Below are positions 46,801 to 58,569 of a stretch of 64,000 bases of DNA, piece after piece. Origin of the DNA: Bryum argenteum (Eukaryota > Streptophyta > Bryopsida > Bryales > Bryaceae); NCBI GenBank assembly GCA_037043015.1, contig CM073326.1, positions 4,065,845 through 4,129,844 on the forward strand, given 5' to 3'. Position 1 is the stretch's first letter; the number at the start of each line of letters is the position of its first letter. The notes under the pieces were generated by a model. That model worked only from the letters and a program-made list of their open reading frames with translations. It was not told the origin of the DNA and searched no databases. The translations under genes were made by a program, and so were the position numbers.

Positions 46801-48309
46801 AGTGTTTGGTCACGTGGTACTTGATCTTCCTTCAAAGCCCATTGGCTACAAGCTCATATTCACTCGCAAGCGCAACGAGAAGGGTGAGATTGTTCGCTAC
46901 AAGGTGCGCTGCGTAGCCCAAGGTTTCAAACAGCGTCCCGGGATCGACTTCGACCAGACTTACTCACCGGTGATCGATTCCACTTCCTTCCGGTACCTGC
47001 TCGCACTTGCTGTGCAACTCACGTTGTCCACTCGCCTCGTGGACGTAGTCACGGCATATCTCTACGGCGAGTTGGATGAGAAGATTTATATCAAGCCGCC
47101 TCCAGAATTTTTGAAGGATACTCCAAGACCTTCACCCGGCAAGTTTTGCGGCCTTAAGCTCTGCAAAGCTTTATATGGACTGAAGCAAGCGGGGCGCGCC
47201 TGGTATCATCACCTCAGGAGGTTCCTTACTCATCAAGGCTTCACATGCCGCGATGCCTTACCTTGCATCTTCGTGCTTCGTCGAGATTCTGCCTTTGTTA
47301 TCCTCGCAGTTTATGTAGATGACCTAAATTTGGTGGGTACTGACGCATTGTGCACCGAGGTTGAGGAGCTTCTCACTACTCAGTTCGAGATGAAACTCCT
47401 TGGCCGCATCACGTTTTGTCTTGGACTTCAGGTATGCCATCTTCCCGACGGGAGTATTCTTCTCCACCAAGACACTTACACCAAGAAGCTGCTCAAGGCA
47501 TTTAACATGTCCAACGCCAAGTCCCTTTCGGCACCAATGATTGGAAGGAGCAGCACGGGAGACGACCCGTACCGACCTTGCGAGGAGGAGGAGAATGAGA
47601 AGGATCAGTAGAAGTACCTCGCTGTGGTCGGAGCGCTGCTTTACCTCGCAACTCACACTCGCCCCGACATCTCATTTCCTGTTAGTGTGTTAGCTCGTCA
47701 CGGGCGCAAGCCAACTGATCGACATTGGCGCGGGGTGAAGCACCTTCTTCGATACCTCAAGGGAACGGAAGATTTGGGTCTACACTACACGAAGGAGGCG
47801 AGTCCTAACATCAGGGGTATGCAGATTCCGGGTACATCACAGACGAGATTAGTGGCAAGTCCCACACAGGGTATATCTTCCTCAAGAACGGAGCTCCGAT
47901 ATGTTGGAAATCTGTAAAGCAGACCGTCACGGCGATTTCGACTAACCATGCGGAGTTGATTGCGCTTCACGAAGCCGCTCGAGAGGCGGTTTGGCTCCGG
48001 ACTATGGTGGACACGATTTCAGAGCAATGCGGGATGAGCTCGCAGCCCAAGGCGACCATTATCTTCGAGGACAACGCTGCTGCAGTTGCCCAAGTTTCTG
48101 CCGGTTTCATTAAGGCAGATCGAGTTAAGCACATCCCACCTCAACTCTTCGGGTTTATGCAGGACCTCGTGGAGACGAATCAGATCGAGGTGAAGAAAAT
48201 CGACACTGCGCATAACATTGCAGATATGCTAACCAAGGCACTCCAGCCTTCTAAGCATCGAGAGTTGGTTCGCGCAGCGGGTCTCCGCTCACTTCGAGAC
48301 CTCATGTAA
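43805..48309 (+). pseudogene. Copia gag-pol, broken by stops and frameshifts
   Basis: The first frame (43805-46189, 794 residues) holds gag, a Gly/Arg-rich stretch, a CCHC zinc knuckle near residue 320 (CYECGDPSHYARSC), a protease with active-site LLDSAS, and an integrase zinc region and core with HGDICGP, DNAKEF and NGLAE. The frame shifts near 46.1 kb. In-frame TGA at 46784 and TAG at 47609 break the reverse transcriptase region (YVDD near 47311; FDQTYSPV upstream). Another shift near 47.82 kb precedes RNase H (NHAELIALHEA). The element cannot encode all its own functions as it stands. Confidence 0.9.
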
Positions 48310-48400
48310 AGGGCGCACTCTTTTCTCCACTTGAGATTTTTCCCACAGGGTTTTGCTCGAGGAGGAGTTTTTAATGAGGCGTTCCTTGGTCGAGGAGGAG

Positions 48401-48627
48401 TGTTGAGATAAGGATAAGGCGCCCTTCGGAACTTGGAGAAAATTAGAAGCTTCCACTTAGACTGTAGTTCAACTGCTAGTTCAATAACGTAAAAGTATTA
48501 GTTCCACTGCCAGTTCAATAACGTAAAAGGTTCTGAATCCTTCAATATAAATATGTGGTCAGGGAACACTCATAATATATATTTCTCATTATCTTGATAT
48601 ACTCATTGCTCTCTGTCTCTCTCAAGA
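48401..48627 (+). repeat. Copia 3' LTR (227 bp)
   Basis: Same sequence as 43530-43756 by eye, preceded by the purine tract and followed by the target duplication CAAAC. Confidence 0.92.
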
Positions 48628-50094
48628 CAAACAAAGTCTTCAGAATGTTTTCGCATAGATTTTTCTCGCAGTGCATGACGTCCAAGACGTGTCGAACCTT
48701 CAGATGCTGTTACAACATACCACTCAGAAATATTAGACTTGCTGTATGAAATAATGAATGATCAATATGGCAAAAAAATTCATTTCGTAATAGTAATTTT
48801 TATATGTTTGCATTAATGTCTACAAGAACGTCTACAAATACATTTTCCATGCCTAAAAAGACATCCAAAGTTTGAATTGTAATTATCTGCATGTCTTCAA
48901 AGACGTCTTCATAGTGCATAAGACAACTGTGAAAACATCAAAAAAATCACATTTCTACCTGCCAATACGGTAGTTCAAAGAAAACACTCAAACGCTTTAC
49001 CCCCGTGTTGTGGACAGGGTCACCCGCAGCCCCTTCACGGCCACCAAGGTCTAGGTACGATTGCCGCCACGCAGCGTAACGGATAACGTCTAGTCCAGAG
49101 ACAGTTGCAGGCGCCGTCCGAGTCTCACGCTTGCCATTAACCGAGTATATCTCCGATATGGATGTTGACGACCGAGATATCGACGTACTCCACCATACAC
49201 AATCTTCGAATCCCTCGTCGTACGGTCCGCACGCAAATTCCCAGTCTTTGCCATACGAGAATCCGTCTCAGGACCACAACATGGACAACCTTTATATCCC
49301 TTACATGAGAGGCCAGAGATTAGGCCATATGCTGGATAATCTGAAATAGTCCACATGAGCAATCCGCGTAGTAAGAATCCTCGAGACCCCACTGGTTGGC
49401 TAAAATCTTGTGCTGGTACACCTCGCCAAAGTTGATGTAGCTCGTTCACGAGTGGACGCAGATATACATCAATGTTTGTTGCAGTGGGCGACTTCTTCCC
49501 TGATATCAATATGGACAATGAAATAAAAAACTTCTTTGTGACAAACCACGGCTCCAAATTGTATATCAATACCAGCACTGGCCATGTCGACCAATTCGTG
49601 TTGCTCAACTTGAAGGGATTCACTCCGTCCAGTGCTAAAGCCAACCACATGTTTCGGTCCTCACGTCCGAAGATGTCAAACGCAGCGTCTGTGTTGATGT
49701 GCTTCCATGCTGGACTATTAACCACTGATCGCATGATGCCGTCCTCACTGATATGATTAGTGTGACCCGTCAACATGCTGGCAATTTCAGGCGATCTCCA
49801 CATCCGTTTTAGGCGCGGAATTAGAAGAAAGTGACGTATCACCTTCGCTGGAATGGAATTCGTGCCGTCCAACCATCGGGACTTCGAACACTTTGGGCAA
49901 CTCTGCAACTGCGCATGATCATCGTTGTACAATACACATCCATCAAGACATGCATGTATGTTGTTGTACTCCAACCCCAATTGTCGGATGCTCTTCACAG
50001 CAGCATAATGACTTCTTGGCAACTTGTTGCCCTCCGGTAGTAAGTCTTCAGCCAAGTAACGCAACAGTTCACTTCTGAAATTGTTGCTCACTCC
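48628..50094 (-). pseudogene. CACTA transposase, tnp2 core, cut on both sides by retrotransposons
   Basis: From the right, the frame at 49090-50091 carries HACLDGCVLYNDD, CPKCSKSRW, NMWLALALDGVNPF and YPAYGLISGLSCKGYKGCPCC, all characteristic of plant TNP2. A separate exon at about 48630-48715 carries VRHVLDVMHCEKNLCENI and ends at the copia target site. About 370 bp between them, with AGACATC-like words (48810-48920), probably includes an intron. At the right edge the exon is split by the gypsy target duplication ACTCC (50090-50094). Confidence 0.88.
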
Positions 50095-50353
50095 TGTAAG
50101 AGTCTAGCTGTCAAAACAAGCAAAAACTACAAAAGAAATATATTGATCCAAGACTTAGGTTTACAATGAATAAGAGTCCCTTATATACTAATCTCTTGGC
50201 TCAACTGCCGAGGCTATACTTTAGCTCTACTGCCGAGGCTATACTTTAGCTCTACTGCCGAGGCTATACTTTAGCTCTACTGCCGAAGTTCTATTTATAA
50301 AATTAATAGCGAGTGAACATCCGAGCTTATCAACGAGGCCTTGGCCCATGACA
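50095..50353 (-). repeat. Gypsy LTR with three 25-bp internal repeats (3' LTR of the element)
   Basis: Same sequence as 55417-55650, but with three instead of two units of GAGGCTATACTTTAGCTCTA-plus-CTGCC. It reads TGTAAG...CATGACA on the plus strand. Confidence 0.9.
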
Positions 50354-50402
50354 AATGCCTCCTCCTCCTCCTCCTCCTCATGTGCTGATGAATTAACAAG
50401 TG

Positions 50403-53400
50403 TCATACAAGAGAATGTGCCCAAGGAATATCAGTACCAGACGCGCGCAACAAGCGCTCGTAATCGTCTAAGGCCATGACATTTTGTAATTGGCAAACTG
50501 GTTCCCAAGTAGGCTCCGGCCATCCTGTCCACTTTACAAGTAGTTGCCAACCGCGCCCACGACGTCGATGTTGCAACACTCTTTCAACAGCATACTCGTC
50601 CTCGCTAGTGGATGCCTCGAAAGCGGGATTGCTCAAAACAACACCGGGCTCATTATCATGAGATAGTTGGGAAGACAACGGATCCTCAGCTGCCTTCTTC
50701 ACTAAACTCACATGAAAAACAGGATGAATACCTGACGGTGTATTCAAACGAATCGCATGTGTACCTACGCACTCCAATACACGATAAGGAAGAGCAATCC
50801 AATCAAGCTTCTTGATTGGCCGGGACGTGTTGATGTTCTTCAACTTCAACCACACACGATCACCGGACGAAAATCCTCGCCACCGCGTCGTGTATTTGAT
50901 CGACGTTCTTGAGTCTCTTGCGCAATGGCCATTGCCGTTGTTGCGATTCACTTGAATTACGCCACCGCTCAACAAGCTTGCGTCCTTTTTCCGGCCGGTG
51001 ACAACGAAGAACCTGCCTCCTCGGGTATAGTAATATTCATGACCGAATGATGATAACCGTGAGTCATAAAAATGCGAGACATACCTATAGATCGCGACAC
51101 ACGATTATTCAACGCCATCATCGCGATCGGCAATCGAAAAGCCCAATCTTCTTGCTCAAATGTCGTGAAAATACGAAGATATGTTTCAAGCTCTTGATTC
51201 GCCCTCTCTGTTGCACCATCTGTCTCCGGATGGAAACCGCCGACAAACCGACGCGTAATCTTCATCAATCAGTATACTTCGTCCAAAGCGGACTAACAAA
51301 TTGACTACCACGATCCGACACAATTCTGCAGGCAATCCGTGATCTTTGAAAAACTTGCTCTAAAAGTTTGTGAGCCACATCAAGTGCACGAATTGTCTTC
51401 ATAGGCACAAAGAATGATAGATTTGGACAAACGGTCATCACAACCAAGATATTTTGCGATCGGCCGCTTGGTGCCAATCCGTAATAAAATCAATGGAGAG
51501 CTCGGTCAAATCCGTGCGGAATTGGCAAAGGTTTTAGCAACCTCGCTTCTCGCTCCCGCCAAATCTTCGATTTTCCACACACGTTGCAGTTCCGTACAAA
51601 TCTCCGAACATCTTGTGTCAACCCAGGCCACGTATATTCACGTGCAATCAAGTCACGCGTACCCTCACGACCTGGATGTCCTGCTAGTGGTGAATCATGA
51701 GTAGATTGGATCAAACGCGTTCGAAGAGGTTCGTGCGCCGGAATCCATATTCGTCCACGCCAACACAATCGATGACCTGAATCTACAGAATACTCACTAA
51801 TCGTGATAGGTAAGCCCCATTCTTTAGGTAGTCGGCGCTCACCATCCATAACCGCCTTTCGCATCTTCCAATAACGATGATTTGTTTGCAGGGCAACATC
51901 CCATAATGCAATCATCTCTGCGTCAATAAATGGACATATGGGACGCGGGGTCATTATCGACTCTGTAGCAGGAGCCTCTTTCTCTGAATCTGCATCACCA
52001 TCTGTGATCCATGCGGATTTAGCGACAACCTTCAAAGCGCCATCATCTCCGTCCAAAAGCTGATGATATCGATTCATGATTCGATCATCATCTGCGTGTT
52101 GGGGAAGATCCTGTTCCCGACGAGAAAGTGCATCCGATTGAACTTGATCCTTGCCAGGCTTGTGCACGATCTCAAAGTCAAAATCATTCAACTCGTAGGC
52201 CCAACGCATTTGCCTCTCGCTTAAATGTTGCTTCTTGTGAAAATAAGCCAAATTGCGATGATCTGAACTCACTTCAAAATGTTGGCCAACAAGTAATGTA
52301 CGCCACTCGCGGATGCAATGTACAACTGCTAGCATTTCCTTGTCATGAATCGGATAATTGGACTCCGCTGGACTGTGTTTCTTCGAGAAAGAAGCAACCG
52401 CATGCCAAAGTCCGTCCACCTTTTGCATTAAGGTGCCACCAACAAAGATAACCGGAGGAATCACATTCAATGGTTGTTTCCAAACTCAAGTCCATTTAAC
52501 GAGCACCGGCGCATGAATTAATGCCTCCTTCAATCGATCAAAGGCATGTTGACATTTCGATGTCCAATGGAAAGGTTGATCTTTCCGCGTTAGTCGAGTA
52601 AGAGGTTCTGCAATGTTAGAATATCTATCTATGAATTGTCGATAATAATTGCAGAAACCTAAAAATCCACGAACTCCTTTCACTTTTGTTGGCGGCTCCC
52701 ATTGACGAATTGCCTCAAGTTTTTTTGGATCACCGCAAACCCCAACCGGTCTTCACCAAATATCCAAGATACTTAATAGTATCCGCTTCAAACTCGCTCT
52801 TATCAAAATCAAGTTGAAGCCTGCGTTAGCAAGCTTTACGGATGATCCCGAGAATCGCATTACGATGTTCTTTTTGAGTATCACTATAGATCACCACGTC
52901 ATCAATATATGCGGAGCAAAGATATATCCAATTCGTCGCTGAAGTATCCAATTGATATATATTTGAAAAGTTGCAGTGCGCCCGTCACCCAAACGGTGTG
53001 ACCAACCACTCATATAAGCCAAAGCGTGTTTTGAACGCCGTCTTTCACTCGTCACCTTCTTTCACACGTATCCAGGTAAACGCAGATATTACATCAACCT
53101 TGGAGATATATTTGGTCGCAAAGAATGGATCTTAACGTCTCATCAATGCGCGGAATCGGATAGCTGTCCTTCCGATCGATCTCGTTCAATCGCCGATAGT
53201 CAACACGTAATCGCAATCCTCCGCCAGGTTTCTTCACAAATATGACCGAGTCTGCTGCTGCAGTGAATTACTTACGCGAATAAATCCATTATCCAACAAC
53301 TCCGTAAGGGTCTTGCGCAAAACTAATAATTGATCCTTGACATCGACACGGCGGCATGGCGGGGATGTCATCATTAGTCTTCCCTTCAATAAGATTGATC

Positions 53401-53657
53401 TCGTGATCAACCCCTTTCCTATGCGGGGGCAACGACTTTGCATCTTGTCGATTAAAAGCGTCAATAACTGGCATGAGCCACTCAGGAGCATGTTGTGCCG
53501 GGTCCCTATACACCTTCTGTTGTAGTGCCCTCTGGATGTCAACCAAGCTAGCACTAAAAACCTCTACTGGTTCACCGCTTCTTTGCAAAGTTTGAATCAC
53601 TGATGCACGTATCTCTTGCATTGGCTCCAACGTAATCGGTCGAGTCTTCACAATCAT
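50403..53657 (-). pseudogene. Gypsy pol region: RT, RNase H, integrase, chromodomain; fragmented
   Basis: Visible pieces on the minus strand, from right to left, are: an RT N-terminal region (53234-53657), the RT active site YIDD near 52895, an RT connection piece (RGFLGFCNYYRQFIDRYSN, 52486-52683), RNase H (HDKEMLAVVHCIREW, SSDHRNLAYF) and the integrase zinc finger (HDSPLAGHPGREGT to CNVCGKS) in 51490-52470, an integrase core in 50969-51477 (SDRGSQFVSPLW, FHPETDGATERANQ), and a chromodomain near 50480-50600 (LLVKWTGWPEPTWEP). The frames are separated by several shifts, so it is not functional as one polyprotein. Confidence 0.9.
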
Positions 53658-55416
53658 CTTGAAAGGTTTTCGAATGCAAACCTCTTCTTTTTGTGTCGAA
53701 CACTTGCATCATGTCGCTCCATCCAACCTTTTCCCAAGATTATATCATCTATCGTCTCCGGAATAACATAGTCAACAATCTTCTCCTCCATACCATCAAT
53801 ATCGCCATAAAATTTGCAATTTGGCAAATCATAGGCCGCTTCTTCATTGTCGTAGTAACTTGCTCCAAAGATCTAGGTTGAATAGATGACGCATCCAACC
53901 CTCTCCGTCGAACAAATTGCTCGGAATACGATTTGCAAAGCATTGACATCGAGAATCACACAAAGCACGAGTAGATATAATTGAGTTTATTAAAACATCA
54001 ATATACATACCACCCGTGTCTAGTTTGTCTCCTAGATTCTTCAACTTTGACAACCCGCCTCCCACCTCCGATCGAGTCTTATGCCGGAAGTCGCTCGTTT
54101 TTCCGACTCTACATCGAGTCACAACTCTCCATCTCTTTGACCTCCTCTATCCCCGACATTGCTCTTCTTTTCTCATCTGCGCACTATCGAAGTTTTGTCC
54201 GCGCTCTCTTTTTTTCTTCTTCTCATTGCCTTCACCTTGCATGGATGAACAGTCATTTGCACGGTGGCCTCGCTTCAAACATAAAAAAAGCGTCCCTCTT
54301 GGCGACACCGTTGTTGTTCCTCCAAAGTCGACGTCTCGAAGCTTGCTTATTTGACCGTAGGCATCCAATCCATCTCATCTCCATCCGCCATACGCGATTT
54401 GATGTCGCGATCGAGCCGCACGACCTTTCCGATATTGCAAGCAATCAAGTTGAGAGCCAACCGCCAACAAAGCTTGGACAAACATACCATAATCGATGTA
54501 CGTCACAAGTCCAATCATCGCGCGTTGCATCTCGAGTTGAGAGCACCGCGAAGATATCCTATCTTCACCATATCCGGAACCATGGTAAGTTGACTCTCAC
54601 CAAGCTCCTTCTCAAACTTGGGTAAGAATGTTGCGAATGACTCCTACCCCGCTTCATTGCTTGAAGCCGATTCAATGCTTGTATTTCGCCGCATTCGGTC
54701 GATGCAAACGCTATTTGTCAAGATGTTGAATAAAAGTCGCCGTATTGCAACCACGTTGATTTTGGTAGAAAGATACTACCATCATCCGCGCCTTGGCGTC
54801 CATCCTCGAAAACAAGTATGCGGCTTGATCTTGAGGTGTACCAAAATGATAGCTCCATCAATTGAAGCTTGTTATCCGCTTCGACCTTCCATATCGGGTA
54901 GCCCTTGCGACTCCCGTCAAACTTTGAAATATCGGCAATCGCTTGCGCAATGCGCGACGATTTTCTCCATATTGTTCTTTGCATCGATTGCGGCATCATC
55001 TCGCGATGAAGACGGACCTCCTAAACTCGTGAATTGTCCCGGCTGGAGCCACCGCGATGTTGTGCAACCAATCGCTCGATAGCCAACTTCTCGACTGGCC
55101 GAGAAGCTTGAAGTGTGTGCGCAACCTCACGATCTCCGTTGATAGTCTTCCGCCGTAATTTCTCCTTGCCTTGCTTGCTGCTGCCGCAAGATCTCATCAT
55201 CGATCATCCGGGTGTTCTCCATCTCAAAAAGCAACACCTCTCAATCAACTCTTGAGGCCGCGCAAAGCCTTCAAATGCGTCCCGGTTCTGTGGCTATCTT
55301 CAATCACTACCACGAGGGTGGATAAGTTCCTCAATCTAATCAATGTCCTACTTTTGTCGTTTGAGAAAACAAGGGAGGATGAAGCCCTTCAGAAAATCAA
55401 GAGAAGTCTTGGATTA
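53658..55416 (-). pseudogene. Gypsy gag and protease region, heavily degraded
   Basis: A zinc-knuckle remnant (CLKRGHRANDC) lies near 54240-54285. A protease-like stretch (ALCDSRCQCF) lies near 53930-53965, with the usual DSG changed to DSR. Upstream the gag part is spread over several short frames. Confidence 0.7.
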
Positions 55417-55650
55417 TGTAAGAGTCTAGCTGTCAAAACAAGCAAAAACTACAAAAGAAATATATTGATCCAAGACTTAGGTTTACAATGAATAAGAGTC
55501 CCTTATATACTAATCTCTTGGCTCAACTGCCGAGGCTATACTTTAGCTCTACTGCCGAGGCTATACTTTAGCTCTACTGCCGAAGTTCTATTTATAAAAT
55601 TAATAGCGAGTGAACATCCGAGCTTATCAACGAGGCCTTGGCCCATGACA
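55417..55650 (-). repeat. Gypsy LTR with two 25-bp internal repeats (5' LTR of the element)
   Basis: Matches 50095-50353 except for one fewer 25-bp unit. Followed by the target duplication ACTCC. Confidence 0.9.
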
Positions 55651-56333
55651 ACTCCAAAGACAATGCACATGTTCATTAGAACGATTGTAGCTGATACAAC
55701 GCTAGTTTTTGATCCCGGATACAACGGTGTTGTGGCTTCCGCATACAAGCGCCGCATGGCATCCACTGTATCGTTGTCCACCTCATCGTTCTCAAGCACA
55801 ATCGGTTGCCCTCGTGCATCCATGTGGAGTGCATCAGCACGATCAAAAGCTTCCATGACCTGGCGTTGGACGTAGTGAAACTCATCTAGTGGAGCTGCGT
55901 CTTCACTGACATCTTCATGACTTGGGATGTCTTCACGGACGTCTTCGTGGACATCACCAGCGGGAAGCTCATGAGCATCATCTACTACGTCGTTGTCGTA
56001 TACAATATCCTCCACCCAAATACCGTCCGGTGCATATCCGTCAGGTGGATCGCCTCCTATGATTGATTTCGTAAGATATGGGTCCCTGCCAACAGACGCG
56101 TGATGCTCTCGAATTACTGCAATTCGTTGTCGTCGACCTCCATGACAATTGCGGCATGGACAGTAGTATGATGTAATGTTCTTCATTGTAGCCACACGTA
56201 GCTCTGTCTGGAGGATAAGGTCACCAAGTGGTATGTGACGCATAGTTCGTCCATCAGCATTGATTCGGAGTCTTGCGCCATTGCGAATCCGATGAGTACT
56301 CATTGAAACAAGTTCGCTGAGAGAAATTGCCAA
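55651..56333 (-). pseudogene. CACTA transposase, N-terminal block
   Basis: The frame carries MKNITSYYCPCRNCHGG, a Cys/His-containing motif typical of the region upstream of tnp2, then an acidic stretch, then a segment running into the gypsy target site after MNMCIVFGV. Across the insertion the frame is continuous with 50094. The last residues of the computed frame within the LTR are not transposase. Confidence 0.8.
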
Positions 56334-56993
56334 ACGGAAATCAACATGTGAGCAATTCTCATCTTAAAGAACTACCAGAGGGATTATGTTCACATGATTG
56401 AAAAATGTCAAATTTCTTAATGCCTTTCTTAAATGTCGATGACTATATCCATGCGGACGCAGAAACGTTTCTACAGACATCATTCATGACATCTCTACAG
56501 ACATATATCCTCATGTGCATGTGTAGGTCACTTACCACTATGAATTTTCTTGTTCTGTAGAGCCCTCGATAGCAATGCAGTTGGATGAATACAGTTTCTC
56601 CGTAATCAGCAAATTTTTCTCCTTAAAATCTCTGAAACATTCTGCACAAATAATGATCAGAACCCCAGCGCTAAATGTAGTTCTCTCTGCTAATAATACG
56701 TAAACAGTATTTAACTTATGCAAGCGGTAACACTACAAGACACCCCATACATTCATTAAGTATGTACATGTAATTGCGTACAATCAAATATCAAGAAAAC
56801 CTCTCTACTAATAAGGAAAACTCAAGTTTCAACAATTTCTAACATACACACATATACATGTTCAATTGGCCAATGGACATAATCATCCTTCATACATGTT
56901 CTTCGTACATAGAAATCTATAAGCACAAGCTCTCAGTAATTTTATTTATTGTATTGTATAACACATAGTACTCTTGTAAGCTGAAACTTCATA
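56334..56993. other. CACTA non-coding region, no gene seen
   Basis: Contains AGACATC-type words at about 56470-56520. The 61-residue frame inside has no recognisable content. Confidence 0.5.
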
Positions 56994-57545
56994 CTATTCC
57001 TCTGTCATCGCAATACATACTCTCTCATATAGGAACTGCTCATAGTTGTCCTCCCAATTCTCAAACGGATAACATCCGTCATAGAACCATGAGATAGTGT
57101 ACATGTTCCTGTAGTAAAAATCATCTTCAGGATCTGGAATAAAAGCTTCGGTGTTCAACAGACCATGTTCAAATAAATACATATTTTCAAGATGTTTGAA
57201 CACGAGGCACTCCAAGTAATTTGCGTGTTGTACCTCCACTACTAGGATTTGACCCTGTTTGCTACGTTTGGGTTTTCACTAAAGCCACTTCAGGGGTGTA
57301 ACGCTAGCTACGTTTTTGCTACAACGTAGCTTCTGAAACTACGTTTTAGCAAAAACGTAGCTAGCGTTACACCCCTGAAGTGGCTTTAGTGAAAACCCAA
57401 ACGTAGCAAACAGGGTCAAATCCTAGTAGTGCTCATACTCTTCGAATGGATACGGCTCATATGGATGATCACACTCTCCCACGGATTCCAAATCTGACCA
57501 TGCTTCCCCGTGTAACGCCATGTACATGTAAGAGTCACGACTAAG
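56994..57545 (-). pseudogene. Acidic/aromatic ORF of the CACTA element, split by a MITE
   Basis: The downstream part (56994-57233) encodes an acidic, Tyr/Trp-rich peptide (EDDFYYRNMYTISWFYDG). The upstream part (57435-57545) encodes a similar composition (HPYEPYPFEEYE). Removing the 195-bp MITE and one copy of its CTC target duplication leaves a single continuous frame. Position suggests a second CACTA-encoded ORF or a 5' exon of the transposase gene. No domain is recognised. Confidence 0.5.
57237..57431. mobile_element. Foldback CACTA-type MITE (195 bp) with CTC target duplication
   Basis: It consists almost wholly of two inverted arms of about 84 bp, starting CACTACTAGGATTTGACCCT, around a loop of about 25 bp. 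It is flanked by CTC at 57234-57236 and 57432-57434. The CACTA start and 3-bp duplication are those of the CACTA superfamily, and the arm shares CACTA...CCCTGTTT with the tip of the large element at 40522. Confidence 0.92.
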
Positions 57546-58179
57546 AGGCCATGTACACACAACACATAAGTAAAGATCTAAATACAAAAGTAAATCAGTA
57601 TGGGATTATTTCTTACAAGATTTTCATTCTGAATACTGAACTCAATTGTCAACATGGCCTTGCTCTTCAATCAAATTCTAAGCCATTAAAACATGATATA
57701 TTAATTTCTACACTTCAAATTTTTAATCGGATTGAACACCATAATATTTTATTTTTCGAAGGTGATCCTTAAAATCAAAGAATGTAATGGTCAATATTTT
57801 TATACTTCCAAACTTCTCGGAAATTCTCAGGGTACTCGACTATAGGGGTTTACCTGCCCTTTACTGAAAATTCGTACATTTCAGTAACAACATCTTGTTT
57901 TTACCATTTGTCACCTCTACTGTAACCGGGATGTCTAAACAAATGTCTTCGAAGATGTCTAAAAAATGTATAAGATAATGTCTTAGTAGATGTCTGCATG
58001 AATGTCTATGAACTATGTGTTCTGATGTTAAGTTACACAAACTCGTAGTCGACGTGGCTCATAAAATTTTAGGTCACACTCTACCACTGTAGATGGATAT
58101 TTTTTCTGTACGTTAGGCCCCCACTTTCTTCTTAGGGTAGTATGAAACCCTAAACTAGTGCACTTCATTACATTCAAAC
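57546..58179. other. CACTA subterminal-like region, no gene seen
   Basis: Contains clustered GATGTCT words at 57930-58015, for example GAAGATGTCTAAAAAATGTA. No tip is found. Confidence 0.5.
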
Positions 58180-58569
58180 ATGGGAGGCACTACACAATTC
58201 TTTGATCATGATAGAGGTATAGTTTGTAGCGATTGTGTACCGGAGATAGTGCGAGGAGCCGAGGTTACGCACGCAGCTCTCCACGTTTTCACAAACTTTG
58301 TTGATCAAATATCAAGAGTCACTCCTCCTCCACCAACAATGAAGAAGAAAAGTGCAAGTTCCAGTACCCAATTGCGGCACAGCGCTAGGTTTTTGCAACA
58401 TGTGGAGGCAGTTCAAGAAACTCAAGTACCTCCCCTCACATCATTCTCGACAACTCCTGCTACTACAGGAAATGCTCACAAGGAATGCATCTCGAACAGT
58501 ACATTTAGCGTCAAAACTTCAATTTTTTCCTACTCCGCAGCTCCGCAAGCGCGGTCCGAAGTGAGGTAG
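58180..58569 (+). CDS. Hypothetical ORF, 129 residues, unknown
   Basis: It starts MGGTTQFFDHDRGIVCSDC and has two close cysteines, then a Pro/Ser/Thr-rich stretch. Upstream, AAACCCTAAACTAG near 58145 is telo-box-like. Downstream it runs into GC-rich DNA. It may be a first exon or a transposon ORF. No family is recognised, so the coding status is unsure. Confidence 0.3.
   Translation: MGGTTQFFDHDRGIVCSDCVPEIVRGAEVTHAALHVFTNFVDQISRVTPPPPTMKKKSASSSTQLRHSARFLQHVEAVQETQVPPLTSFSTTPATTGNAHKECISNSTFSVKTSIFSYSAAPQARSEVR

Larger units (their letters stand above)
43530..48627 (+). mobile_element. Ty1/copia LTR retrotransposon, complete structure, 5.1 kb
   Basis: Two LTRs (43530-43756 and 48401-48627) appear identical by eye. 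They are flanked by the 5-bp duplication CAAAC (43525-43529, 48628-48632). The internal order is gag, protease, integrase, reverse transcriptase, RNase H, the copia order. A purine-rich tract (GGTCGAGGAGGAG) immediately precedes the 3' LTR. It is inserted in the transposase gene of the CACTA element, in the opposite orientation. Confidence 0.95.
50095..55650 (-). mobile_element. Ty3/gypsy LTR retrotransposon (chromovirus), 5.6 kb
   Basis: LTRs lie at 50095-50353 and 55417-55650, flanked by the 5-bp duplication ACTCC (50090-50094, 55651-55655). Reading right to left on the minus strand, the order is gag with a zinc-knuckle remnant, protease, reverse transcriptase, RNase H, integrase and a C-terminal chromodomain, the gypsy/chromovirus order. 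The purine tract next to the left LTR is a run of GAG triplets. It is inserted in the CACTA transposase gene, in the same orientation as that gene. Confidence 0.95.
40522..58020 (-). mobile_element. CACTA (En/Spm) DNA transposon, interrupted; right end not identified
   Basis: The left tip reads CACTATAAGAAAACCCTG. Beside it lies a dense set of GATGTCT / AGACATC subterminal repeats (40550-40750, 41330-41460), which recur at 56460-56520 and 57930-58015. Between them lie minus-strand transposase blocks with tnp2, DUF4218- and DUF4216-type features. The copia element (43530-48627) and the gypsy element (50095-55650) sit inside it. No matching TAGTG right tip was found. Similar motifs reappear at 59.7-60.2 kb, so the right boundary given is provisional. 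Confidence 0.8.
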
